From Prosopocoilus inquinatus (Eukaryota > Arthropoda > Insecta > Coleoptera > Lucanidae), in NCBI GenBank assembly GCA_036172665.1, contig CM069876.1, positions 41,137,001 through 41,201,000 of the forward strand: a stretch of 64,000 nucleotides of DNA, read 5' to 3'. Positions 1-11,178 of this stretch are shown here, one piece after another. The position numbers and the translations under genes were made by a program. The notes beneath the pieces were generated by a model. The model did no database searches and was not told the DNA's origin. It saw only the letters and a program-made list of their open reading frames with translations. Position 1 is the stretch's first letter. Every line of letters begins with the position of its first letter.

Positions 1-1875
1 TCGCACCGGCGGGATACCCTATTCTGTTCGATATCTTGAATCATAAATTGTTCTTAAGACGTCCGAATGCATGCAGATGGGTGAAATGGCTTTCGTCGAT
101 GTCGTTTTAAATTTCTTTGCAATTTTCATAAAGATATCAATATCAGAAACGAAACATGGTCGAAGATCCTTAAACATAGGGTGATAAAAGAAAATTGATC
201 GAAAATATTAACACCACACCTTCTGTACTTAATCTATTACTATTCAATTACATTATTTATTTATTTGTTATCGCAATACGGCGTGAACTCCAGTGATAAT
301 GTTGTATTCGTATATGTATTTCGTTAAATTTTGATATAGGCCGCCACACACGCAGATACTTATCCGGCGCTCCCGGCGTGTAGAGGACTTGGCGCGCAGA
401 CTTAATTCGTATGTTTAGGGAGGAAAATCTGCGCTCCAAGTACGCGGGTTAAAACGTGCATCGAGGCTCGCGATGCGTGTTAAACCTCCGTTTACGGACA
501 AATCAGGTTTTAATAAGTTAAGTAATAAATGAAACAAGGTACAAGGAACAAGCTATTGGACCATTTATCGGCTAGAGTAATACAAGTTCATGAAGTTTTT
601 ATTCAAATCTGCCGTCTAAGTATTTAAATTTCACAACGTACTCGGCTTGACATGTCTTATAATGACATTTAATTAAATCTGTCTCATTTAATAAGATGGC
701 CATCCTATTAATTTAAAATCATGGCTTAATAAATAAGTAAGGAATGGATTATAAGTTAAGTAGTTACATAGTTATGGTTTATACAAAGATACAAAACGGT
801 TCAAGTTATTAAATCAAAATTGCTTTTTAAAAATATGAAAAGGAATAGGGGAGCTAAGTCGAAGGTCCAATGGTGACGTTACATTACTTAGTAACCAGTA
901 GCTTTATTTACTTTCTGTACATTAAGTTTTATTGGCTTGTGCCTCTGTCGATTTACTTCGGAGTAGTTTTCCTTTTTCGCGTTCTAAAGGAATGCCGGAG
1001 CCTTAAAACAACGACGGTCGTCGTAAAAGTTAACTGGAATGGGTGCATAAACATCGCTGTGAAAGTGTCGTTGATCACGAAGCCGGGAATGGAATGCGAA
1101 AGATAATTTTGCCGGCGATGGAATTCCAGGTTTGCCGCTGAAAATAAATATCGGTTGCATTTTGGGTTTAGGCATGCCCGGCAAAAATTCTGTGCATTTT
1201 TACGGTTACGTAAGTTTAAATTTGAAACTTGTATGTGTGCAACGTTACTTCAAAACTTATCAATTTATACATAAGCAAAGATATACAAAGCAGGGAGGGC
1301 TTTACTAGACCGTATCAAATTGTAATTGGGCTTGCACCTACTGAACAATCACGATTTCTTCATAATATGAGAAACAGAATACATAAAATATCTGATTTAT
1401 ATTAACCGATAGACGTTCGAATTTCGGATTGCCCCAGCTTAAATGTGAAATATACAGATCCCGCCACGTTAAGTAGACACATTCTAGTGGTCACGAGTCT
1501 TACAGTGTGAACGTCAGTACTTACATGCGATTCTTATTCGATACGGTCTAGCGAACATCTCATTGGCTTGTAATCTGAGGCGTAATTACTTATGACATAA
1601 AAAACTGTGGAAATAAAAGATTAACTACCCTAATGAGAATAAGTAAAAAAAGAGAAATTTTGCAATAGGATCGCAGCGCACGTAATATCCCACACGTTAG
1701 CATACAAGCGATTGCTGCATGTCCACCACATAACATTGATCTCTTCACTTGATTACATTTGCCGATTTAAATCTCGTGCCTACTTGTTGTTGGTTTTATA
1801 ACCAGAAGAACTCGAGTTCGAACTTTGATAGTAGCAGTATTTTTCTTCCAATTTTGGTTTAAATTAATTTAAAAA
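1..1875. other. Upstream intron or flank, no recognised gene
   Basis: AT-rich DNA with only short open frames that have no recognisable domain. At about 1452-1530 there is an 80-base segment (…ACAGATCCCGCCACGTTAAG…) that recurs in diverged form at about 32195-32260, so it is a dispersed repeat. Nothing else stands out. Confidence 0.5.
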
Positions 1876-2650
1876 TAGAGCAGAAAAACGGGAAAAGTCA
1901 AATAAATCAAAAATCAAGGGATTCCGCTGTTCTAAATCTTGCAAAAGTTTATAATAATTCTTAGAGCCTTCATTACAGGCAACCACACTAACGAATGTGT
2001 TCATTGGGTTGCCTATACTAAGGCTTATTATTTTTCGGAAAATTCTAATTTGTTGTTTTTTGAACAAACAGGCATGTTTTTAAAATTTGTTGTTTAAACA
2101 TAACTGTTAAAGCTTTGAGGTACAGATGAAAATTTAAAAAAAATAGTGTTTTTCGCACGTCTATTGTTTCTTACCTATAATCAGGAAGAACTGGAAAATT
2201 TCTTAAATATTTAAAAAATAAGAAAAGTACAAAACTTCAGTTTGTAAGATTTTTGGACAAAAAAATATTTTATCGCCTGTAATGTATGCAACCATACTAA
2301 CTGTTGAGTTCATTAGTTTGCCTATACCACGACTTCTTTTTGCTGAAAAAGTCTCATTTTATTTATTTATTTTTAAACCAACTTATCAATTGTTTATAAT
2401 TTTTAAAGGTAATTCCATAATTTCCTTTCCTTAATATACGTCAAAATTAAAAAAAAAAAAAAGATTTAAATAGCTATTTATTGTACACCTATTTTTGCCT
2501 GTTCTGATATCAGGAAGAAATGGAAAATCATGTAAATATGTAAAATTTAAGAAAGTTAATCGCAGTAAAATTGTGTTTGTCTATCAGGGAAAATCAGGAA
2601 ATGTTTTATTTTAAATAAAGTGTAGAATATTTTTACAGTAACCTTTCGAG
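1876..2650. repeat. Tandem dimer of a ~310-bp repeat with GGCAACC/GGTTGCC stem
   Basis: Two units, with stems at 1977-2014 and 2286-2323. Each has AGGCAACC or a near variant, a ~22-base loop containing TGTTCATT or GAGTTCATT, then GGTTGCCT or GTTTGCCT, and about 180 bases later a CAGGAAGAA-TGGAAAAT segment. The same arrangement occurs at 27.9-28.5 kb, and a single copy at 57.75 kb. The first stem is perfect over 8 bp; the second unit carries a substitution in each arm. Confidence 0.7.
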
Positions 2651-4340
2651 CAAGTTATGAATGTCAGTACATGATGAATTACACATAAATGTTAACTAAA
2701 ATAATCTAAAAAGGAAATTAAATTCTGCAGCTTTACAGTTCGAGGAAAGATTACATATGAATAAAAGGAGAATCATGAAAATTTACTAAAAAATCTGCCT
2801 CCCTTTCCCCGATTCCTCCAATAATTATCGCGAAGACTGCAAAATTTCTACATATACTTGAGGTTAACCCTGTATATGCACTTTTTAATTTATTTTTCTT
2901 GTGTTTTCCTTTTACATTTTTAATCTTTTTTATTAAACAGGGAGCTGCCGAACACCCCCTAAGAATTGACTGCTACAGCAAACTTTTCCTTACTTGTTTG
3001 ACGAAGACCTCTTACAGTTTTTATTTGTTTAATTTTTCTCCAATTAGATTTTTCACACTTATTTAAAGCTGAACTTGAAATTTTTAATTTTTTAATTAAC
3101 TTAATGTTAATCAATTATGGATCTTGTGTTTTTTCCTCCTTTTTCTATTCTCAATTAATACAAAAAAAGAAAACCAAGTAATAACCGCTAAGACAGTAAT
3201 TTTTTTTATAATTTGTTGGAGTGCGTCCCAGAATAGTATGACAAATAGAAAAGACAAGCTTTATAAATATTCCCAAAAAAACTGAAACGTATCAATAAGA
3301 CAGAGCAAAACCTAGTTTAGGTGAGCGGAAGTTGATAATAATAATAAAAGATACAGGAGAATAAAGAAGAAAGTTTGAAAAGTGCAAATTGATTGGGAAA
3401 GGAACGAAAGGAATTCTCTGTAGTTGTAGTTACGGTTGAAAGTCAAAACAGAAGTTAAATTGAAGAACGAAGAAACGAGAGGGGAGCATCTTGGTAGCAA
3501 GAATCATAAAGATCAATGAGAGGAAGTTACTAAGAAACTTGTAGTATGGAAAGTGAATGTAAATATTAATTGACGATCAGAAGAAACAGAAAGAAATGCA
3601 TTAATAAAGAGAAAAATGAAGAAGCAAAAAAAGAATTCGAAATCGACACGGAACTTTGACTTTGAGTGGAATTTAAAATCGAAACTGAAAGTAAAGTCAA
3701 AACGATCGCAAACTTTAATTGCGAAAATATTAAAATATAAAAAAAATAAGCAAATAGAATGGTAAAAATTTAATGTTAGCAACTCTTAATTAAAACGTTT
3801 TATTTTTTTTTAATTTGCTGATAAATTCGCAGGAATTTGATTTGTGTTTCAGAATATGATTTCGAGTAAATGATTTTTGAATTGTTTGCGTATTTCTAGA
3901 GTAACTGAATTCGGTTAAAATCGTGTTTCAGAAACAAATATGTTTTCCAGAATGATCTTTGAATGATTTGCATCTCTCTCTAATAAACTAATCAAAAATC
4001 TTGAAACCAGAAAAGCAACTATAAGTATCAAAGAAAACCCTCCTGGATTTGTAATGAACGTGATTTTTCTGTATTTACATTTAATTTGCAACGTGCAGAT
4101 CTGATTGAATACATTTGAATAAAATCGAGCCCAAGGAATAAATTATCCACAATCCGATCGTAATAATAATCGGTTTTAATGAATGTCAATGAAATTCATT
4201 TTCCCGTCGATATTTATGGAGCGTTTAATTAACCGTTAAATTTAATAATGCGCATAGAAAAGTTAATTTATTTCGCGTGCATGTAACCGGCTGTGAAATT
4301 TTCGATTAGAATTTGACTTGTAATTTAAAATTACCTTTCG
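2651..4340. other. AT-rich upstream DNA, no gene seen
   Basis: About 3.3-3.75 kb is purine-rich on the + strand (many GAA/AAGA runs), which creates long but low-complexity frames on the minus strand. No domain, repeat boundary or splice structure could be supported. Confidence 0.5.
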
Positions 4341-4727
4341 GACATCCCCGGATAATCCCATCAAGCCTCGGTCCGGTCTCTCCATTTAAAACCCCATCTC
4401 GGAAGTAAACTAGTTACATTTCGTTTTATTTCCGGAAAACTATAAAGGAATCCGAAGGCGGGATACAAAACGAACCTGATATTTACGGCCCCTCCTTCGG
4501 CCATTCAATTAAGATAAAATCCGCGCGGGGAAATTTGTATTTCCCCGCGTTTTCCCGCGCGACGCGACGGCCCGGACTGAATATTTATTTTCCGGGGGCG
4601 CTCGTATTTTGATGTGCGTCTCTTAAATCCGGAATTCAAGGCGCGTGGTGACCCTAAACGACGATCAAACAAAATTTGTGTGTGTTTCGACGCTTCTTTT
4701 TTTTACACGCGCCTTTCGTTCGTGATC
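4341..4727 (+). promoter_or_regulatory. GC-richer putative promoter region
   Basis: From about 4340 the composition shifts to CpG-containing, GC-rich sequence (for example CCGCGCGGGG near 4522 and CCCGCGTTTTCCCGCGCGACG near 4543). It ends at an arthropod initiator-like TCAGT at 4726-4730 with A+1 at 4728. No TATA box lies at -30 and I see no downstream promoter element at +28. The block precedes a consensus 5' splice site at 4827, the layout expected of a promoter plus first exon on the + strand. Whether it serves trio is an inference from strand and position. Confidence 0.4.
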
Positions 4728-4826
4728 AGTGCTCGTGATTCAATCAAGTGCTCAAATATTCAAAACGCCACGCCAAGCCACCCTCTCTCTCTCTCTCTCT
4801 CTCTCTCGGAAACTCATCTCCTTTAA
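4728..4826 (+). other. Putative non-coding first exon with (CT)n tract
   Basis: Begins at the TCAGT initiator and ends at the consensus donor gtaagt (4827-4832). It contains a (CT)12-type run at 4783-4807, i.e. GAGA repeats on the other strand, which are frequent in insect promoters and 5' UTRs. There is no ATG in the frame that would join to exon A. If spliced directly to exon A, translation could start at the internal methionine of VDMRG (6069), giving a protein with a broken SEC14 domain; a more distant partner exon is equally possible. Confidence 0.35.
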
Positions 4827-4832
4827 GTAAGT

Positions 4833-6027
4833 CAAATGCTCCGACTTCTTTTTCCTATGGGATTACGTGCGATGCAATTTAGTTTCGCAAGTGGAAATGA
4901 AACTTCTGCATTTGTATTATTATATCATCCCTTAAATTATTACTGAAAATATTGCAACGTTGAAACTTCCTGTATGCCAGAAATTTCTAAAGAAGTTTGT
5001 AATCCCCTCATTTACCATTTCAAGTTTAAGAAAATGGGAGATGGCTGGTATAATCGCCCTCGTTTACATCCCCCCGGAGAAAACCGTTCCTCAGTTAAGC
5101 AGCCCATTCTCTTAAATAATCCAGCGTAAATCGCTGCACTAAGTTGCAGTTTCCCAATGATGGATAACGATGATCACATTCTGTTTTGAATCTCCCCGTT
5201 TATTATATTTAATAAAAATGAAGTGTATATTTCATAAAGGGGTGGATATATTAACGTTATCGGGCAGTACGCGTCGCTAGCTACTTCCTTCCCGGGAATG
5301 TTTCGGGTAAGTTACGCCCCGGAGGGGCAAACAATGTAAGATTAAACAATTTTGGAGCATTATGAAGGATACACAGTAAAAGGAAATCTGTTATGAACGG
5401 GGGGGTTACCAAGCATGATGAAACAAAATCTATAATCCGGTTGCACACTCTGGCAATTGAAAAAGATTCGGTGCGCATCGGCGCGTCGCGCTTCGCCTAA
5501 GTGTTCGGCCTCCAAAAAATTAGGAGAAATTATTTTACAATTATCGTCGTCCAACGTAATTGATTGAAGTATTGTGAAAGATAAATGTATTTATTGGCCT
5601 TCATTGTCATATCGACATACGAAATTAAATCGATCACTATTCGATATTCCGTTCACATTACAATAAAAGGATATGCTTTACGTTTTACGTGAAAATGTTT
5701 CCACTCGACGAAGAGAGAGGATAATAGAAAATCGATTGAGTGTGTAATTCGAGGAATATTGAAATTGATTTCGCCGTCAACCTTAATACACGCGCGCACA
5801 CGAAGAGTCAAAGCGTTTTATTTTTTTCCAAATTCAATTTAAAACTTCCAAAATTGAAACCGGGTTAAATAAACACAATTGAGATTCATACTGGGCGGAA
5901 GCTGAAGTAAATAAAACGGGGGGGGAGATTCATAAGGGTCGGCCTGGATTTATGCCAATTCGCGGAGGCGGTATCTCCCGGAGCATTGCTCTGATGCCTA
6001 ATCCGATTCTCTTCCGGTCTGTTGCAG
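4833..6027 (+). other. Intronic DNA before exon A
   Basis: Mixed composition, with short frames lacking any recognisable domain. GC rises again near 5930-6027 just before the exon A acceptor. No repeat boundary was identified. Confidence 0.5.
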
Positions 6028-6223
6028 CGATGAAGCGCGGGCCTTGGGTTTCACGGTCTTGGTGGACATGAGGGGTGCCACATGGTCCACCGTTAAGCCC
6101 ATCCTGAAGGCGTTGCACGAGCATTTTCCGCCGGGGGCTGTCCACCAGGCGCTCATCGTCAAGCCCGACAACTTTTGGCAGAAACAAAGAACGTCCCTCG
6201 GCTCTCACAAGTACAAATTCGAG
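6028..6223 (+). CDS. trio: trio exon A: C-terminal half of SEC14 domain
   Basis: Acceptor tctgttgcag ends at 6027 and donor gtgagt begins at 6224. The first base completes a codon from an exon outside the window; the frame then reads DEARALGFTVLVDMRG and ends ...SHKYKFE. VDMRG, the WSTVKPILKAL helix and KPDNFWQKQRT are hallmarks of the Trio/Kalirin SEC14 (CRAL-TRIO-like) domain, which in this family binds phospholipid and helps target the GEF to membranes. The 196-nt exon keeps the frame open and GC content is well above the flanking introns. Codons favour G/C at third positions, unlike the surrounding AT-rich DNA. The preceding SEC14 exon was not found in the first 6 kb, so the upstream intron is long or that exon lies beyond the window. 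Confidence 0.96.
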
Positions 6224-6454
6224 GTGAGTGGTTTAATCAAAAAATTTCTTTAGTTAGGTACAGTCATAATTAAAAATAATCAGTTATTTATTTTGTGTCT
6301 ATTTACCTGCTGGCTTGTCTGTCTATTATACCTATTATAGTGATCACAAAGTTTTAGGAAGATTCTAAGAATGTAACAAGTGGTTCAAAAAGAAATCCAT
6401 TATTATTTTTGCATTTTTGCATAAACAGTTTTAACGTCTTCTCTGGAATGTTCG

Positions 6455-7140
6455 CAGTGGCGTAGTGGTAGAGCTTGCAGGAGTTGCAGAGCAACCCGGC
6501 GTCAGGCCGCCCTAGGCGATTGCTCCTTGAAAGGAAGAAATTTTTGGTAACACACAAAATACTTTTCAAAGTGTTCAAGAATGAGTATCTGAGTCGGCAA
6601 TATCGATTTATATCTTATCGACTTGAAGTGTCATTTGACATATCAAATTGAACATAAAGCGCTGATTATTTCTAATATTAATTTATTTAAAATGATTTTA
6701 ACGATACAACACCAAATTTCAATATCATTGGCATGGCCTATTTTCGAAGGGAAATTTAGTTTAATCCATCATCGTTATTCACATAACCTACAAACTTATC
6801 GTTGTTGATATTATGTCAAATGTCAGTTTGAAATAAACTAAAAAAACACAATCGCACTGTTGCAAATCGTCGAACAAAAGATATCCTTAATTGGATTGCC
6901 AACTACTCAAATGATTCCTGTCATTGTTTAGTATTATCGAATGGTAACTTTACTGACTGCATCACAACTGGCAACATTGTTTTTACTTGGATTGGGCAAC
7001 GATGCAGTTCAAAAGTATTTCGCCCAGTTATGTATGACTTCTTCACTTTTGCTCTTTTGTATGTAAACTTATTTATTAAAAGGCAAGAGTAAAAATTTTA
7101 GTTTTACAACCCACCGACTTGACGTCTAGTTACGCCACTG
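6455..7140. mobile_element. hAT-like non-autonomous element
   Basis: Left end CAGTGGCGTAGTGG, right end (reverse complement) CAGTGGCGTAACTAG: the first ten bases are identical inverted repeats of the common insect hAT type. The flanks AATGTTCG (6447-6454) and AAGTTCCT (7141-7148) are similar only if a 1-base indel is allowed, so the 8-bp target duplication is eroded. The 686-bp interior has no transposase. Lies in the A/B intron. Confidence 0.5.
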
Positions 7141-7868
7141 AAGTTCCTTAAAATTAAAGAAAGGAAAAGAAACTGCAGTGTTGCAAACGCATAAAACTTT
7201 TCCTTACTTTAAGAAAGTTATTCTAAATTCGAGGTAAAAAAAACATGAGTCGACAAAATTAACAAATAATTTGTTTTAATCTGAACATCATTTTACTAAA
7301 TGAAATCTGCAACATCTGTAACTTTTTTTGATTCCTTTTCGGAATCAGAGTTTTTCTTTTATTGAAGGAATAAAACCAAGAAGGTCGTGCCACAACATCA
7401 AAATTTATCAGTACGTACTTTTTTGAATCATGAAAAAATCATGTAAAACTTAAGAAACTTAAGTTATTTATTTCACAGTGAAACAATTATTATTTCGATA
7501 TGAAACGATGCAAATCCGAGGTGCATGACAAAACGAATTAAGAGCCTTCTGGAAATTGCCTCTTTGCCAAAGTCAAATTGCACGTAATATTTTCGTCATT
7601 GACCTGACATTGTCAAATTAAAACTTATGTATCCTAATGCAACGCATGTGCGAATAACTTCGAACAAGTCGTTTTAGTTTGCAGTGGAAATTTCGAGCTA
7701 CGCTTCTACTGAAGAAACCCCAAATAGAGCGGAAACAGCTGTACAGAGGATACTCGAGGGATCCACCGCAATCAAAAAGAATTTGCAACAATTTTTTTTA
7801 TTATTATTTTGGTCTTTTCAATCTTGATTTGGTGTGTAAGTTTGCTTTTGCTATTAACGTTCTAATAT
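7141..7868. other. A/B intron, no gene seen
   Basis: AT-rich. A ~36-base segment at 7768-7803 (GCAATCAAAAAGAATTTGC...) recurs at 25162-25198 with one or two changes, so it belongs to a dispersed element whose limits I could not define. Confidence 0.45.
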
Positions 7869-10300
7869 CAGGGATCCCCAACCTTTTTAAAGCAACGACT
7901 CCTCGAAATAGAAAAGAAATTGTTTCCATCGGCCCTCTTAATTTAAAACTTGTAAACGGTATTATAAGAATGATGTTAAAATTAGAGTTTTTTCTGTATG
8001 TAAAAGAACGCCATCTATTATACCAAAGTGGAAGTTAATGTATTCCCTAATCTCATTTTAATCGTGTAACGATAATACAGGTCCATCTTCATCAACTTCT
8101 CAATAAAAACTCTTTTTTTATTAAATTGAAAATGGGCGTTTTTTTTTATTAAATTGAAAATGCGCGTAAGAGTCTCCAAAATTGAAAACAATTTTAAACG
8201 AATTTCCTGCAATATCGTTCCGTTTCCTTATACAGAGCGACATCTCTTGTCCAAAACTGCAAGCAATTGTATTGTAATTGCAAATATCAGTGTGTATTAT
8301 CAAAATAAAATTGTGAAATAAGAATCAAGGCGTAACAGCAGTTGTTCAGAGCGCCATCTCTTGATCAAATATGAAAATAATTTCAATCGAATTTCCCGTA
8401 ACACCATTTCATCTCTGCCTGCTGACGTCCTCAGCAAAACCGTGCTCCCTAATTTTGCAGTGATTTCAGTTAAACAGAAAATCTAAAGTCGCAATCATCC
8501 GACGCCTAAGAAGAAGGAATGTAGTTACGAACGTATACAGGGAGGTCCCGACAAACGACTGCTAACACACGCATGCATAACACAGCAGCCAACATTTAAA
8601 TATATTTCCGTACGTGTACATACTTGTGAAATCGACAATTTTATTTCAATTTTTTCACTGTGATAATAAATTTTAATATTTCTTAAGTTTCTGTTCCGAA
8701 TAAAAAAAAGAAAGAAAGATGTGAAAGGATTATTTAGAACGCTACGTCTTGATCAAAAATGAAAACTATTTTATTCTCATTTCAAATAGCAGGGCATTGA
8801 CATTTATTTTTAGACGATATTACGATATTTTTATATCAAAATAAAAATCAAGGAGTGACAGGAATTGTTTCAGAGCGCCATCTCTGGATCAAACAGGGAA
8901 ACAATTTCAATTGAATTTCCTGTAACACAACAATTTCATCTTCGTGTCGACGTTCTCAGCAAAACCCCGCCTCCTAAATTCGCAATGACTTCAGTTTCAA
9001 AGTTAAATAGAAAATCTAAAATCAAGATGTAAAGGGACTATTCAGAGCACCACCTCTTGATCAAAAATGAAAGCTATTTTATTTTAATTTCAAATAGCAG
9101 GGCATTGTGTTTATTTTTAGACGGTATAACGATATTTTTATATCTGAATTAAATTGCGAAATAAAAATCAAAAGGCAAAAGGAATTGTTCAAAGCGCCAT
9201 CTCTTGACCAAATAAGAAAACAATTTCAATCGAATTCACTGTAACACTCATCTTTCTGGTGACGTCCTCGGCAAAACCTTGCTCCCCAATTCTGCAATGA
9301 CTTTCAACTGAGTTTCAGTTGTCAAAGTTAATTTGAAAATCTAAAATCAAGGTGTGAAAGAATTATTTAGAGCGCCATCTTTTGATCAAAAATGAAAGCT
9401 ATTTTATTTTACAATTACAAAACAGCAGGAAATTGTATTTTCTTTAGACGATATAGCGATATTTTTCAAAATGTAAAAGGACTATACAGAGCGCCAACTC
9501 TTGTTCAAAAATGTAAGCTATTTTATTCTAATTTCAAATAGCATTCATTTTTAAACGAAATTAATATTTTTATATCAAAATAAAATTGCGAAATAAAAAT
9601 GAAAACGTAGCAGAAAATGTTTAAAGCGCCATCTCAGGATCAAGTACGAAAACAATTTCAATCGAATTTCCTGTAGCGTCTTCATCATCTTACTGCTGAC
9701 GTTCTCGGCAAAATTCTGCCCCCCGTCCCCCACCTAACTTCGCAATGACTTTAGTGTCAAAGTTAAATTGAAAATAAGTTTTGATGGAATTATTTAGAGC
9801 GCCATCTTTTGAGCAAAATGACAGCTATTTTATTCTAATTACAAATAGCAGGACATCGTATTGACTTTTAGTCTACACTACCATAGGAGTTTCAAAATTA
9901 AATTGCAACATAAAAAACAAGGTTAGAATTATTTAATCAAATTACGAATAATATCTCATGGCTATGCTGCCACTTTATTTCAATTACGTTATCCTTCTGG
10001 TCACTTACCGATACTTGATGGCAAGACGCGCTGAGAAGGGAATCAGCTGTGTCGACGCTAGTCTCTGAAGGAGATGGGTGTGGGTTAAAAAACCGATATA
10101 ATAGAATTTTTGAAGAAGCGTGCCGTGCCTCAATATTGTGTAAAAAATCAAACTGAATATTGAAAAAAGTGTCTTATTTAATAAAGTTAACAGTCTGCCA
10201 CCCTCAGAAGACCCCCAACTGACCCGTGGGGGTCCATCGACCCCTTGTAAGTTTTCATCGATCTGTTGGGGGTCAATATTGACCTCGTTAGGAACCCCTG
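7869..10300. mobile_element. hAT-like element carrying GCGCCATCT-box tandem array
   Basis: Left end CAGGGATCCCCAACC, right end (reverse complement) CAGGGGTTCCTAAC; flanks TCTAATAT (7861-7868) and CTCTATAT (10301-10308) are a decayed possible 8-bp duplication. The interior is an array of diverged units each opening with AGAGCGCCATCTCTTGATCAA or close variants: near 8006, 8234, 8348, 8736, 8872, 9042, 9191, 9369, 9486, 9624 and 9796. Two unit types alternate, one continuing GCTATTTTATTCTAATTTC, the other ACAATTTCAATCGAATTTCC. No transposase. Related copies lie at 37.4-39.1 kb and 63.3-64 kb. Confidence 0.6.
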
Positions 10301-10883
10301 CTCTATATTAAAGGAACGAGCAGAATAGGCCAGAATATCTTCAATTTAAATGCCGTTTTAGACTATCCTATTATTTCTTATTTCCAAGTACATACAAGAT
10401 ATTTTTGTGTTGCAAATTTGATCCGCAGATAGAACACATTCTATTTTTTTTTTCAAATAGTTTTTGATTCAGATTTTGTACAAGAATTAAGGTCGTGCAA
10501 ATACAATTATTCATTTGGATAACTTTGAAAAGATTAAAAAAGTATAATTCCGTGTCGGCCTAGTACGTGAATTATTTTTTTTTTTTTTAGAGTCATGCAA
10601 TTATTAACTCTGTTGATTTTTCTCTTTCTTGTTTCCTTCAGTTTTATTTTCACCTTTTTTCAGTTTAATGCCCGGAAATAAATATTATCCCAAAGCATTA
10701 ACGGCTAACTTTTAAATGAGGCAGTACCGCCTAGCAAATAATTCGCGCTGATTCTTTATTTACGTTTTGTGCGGCGCTTTAAAATCGTCATGGAATTGCG
10801 AATTTGTGTTTGTGTTTAATTAAAATCTTTTTTTCGTACTGAAATGTGGGTTGAAAATTTTTTTTTTTCCATTTATATTTCAG
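10301..10883 (+). other. A/B intron, 3' part
   Basis: T-rich intronic DNA leading into the exon B acceptor, which has a run of ten T at 10859-10868. No repeat or gene was recognised. Confidence 0.5.
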
Positions 10884-11178
10884 ACAAATATGATAAGCTT
10901 AGAAGCCTTGCCGAAGATAATAGATACCTCACAACTGACCTCGGATCTCGAGGGCACGTTGAGTTACGACCATGCCAACTGGTTGGAGAACAGGTTGGCG
11001 GTGGAGGAGTTTGCGTGGCAGGCGGCGGATCTTCTGGATCGACTGGATGACCTGCAGGAGGACCTGGCCAGGAGCGACTTTGCCGACGACGTGAGCGGGG
11101 CCAAGCACAAAATAGACCTGCATAACGAAATGAAGAAGAAAATTATGAAGGCGCCTGTCGAGGATATCGATTTGCTGG
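10884..11178 (+). CDS. trio: trio exon B: end of SEC14 and start of spectrin repeat 1
   Basis: Acceptor atttatatttcag ends at 10883 and donor gtgagt begins at 11179. The exon starts in phase 0 with TNMISLEALPKIIDTSQLT, equivalent to the TNMVSLEGLTKVVDPSQLT segment of vertebrate TRIO, and ends with one base of a split glycine codon after DIDLL. The first ~35 residues close the SEC14 fold. The rest (from about YDHANWLENRLAVEEF) is helical and charged, with heptad-like leucines (LLDRLDDLQEDL), and is the first spectrin-repeat helix pair. KKKIMKAPVEDIDL matches the conserved KKKVIKAPIEDLDL of the family. Spectrin repeats in Trio act as a rod and bind partners such as cell-adhesion receptors and scaffold proteins. 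Confidence 0.96.

Noticed and set aside
4614..4826. 70-codon frame over the putative first exon
   Set aside because: Not in the frame that joins exon A, ends in a (CT)n-encoded S/L run, and has no similarity to the Trio N-terminus.
6455..6500. tRNA-like GTGGCGTAGTGGTAGAGC
   Set aside because: No cloverleaf or B box can be built; it is the end of a hAT-like element whose other end is at 7140.
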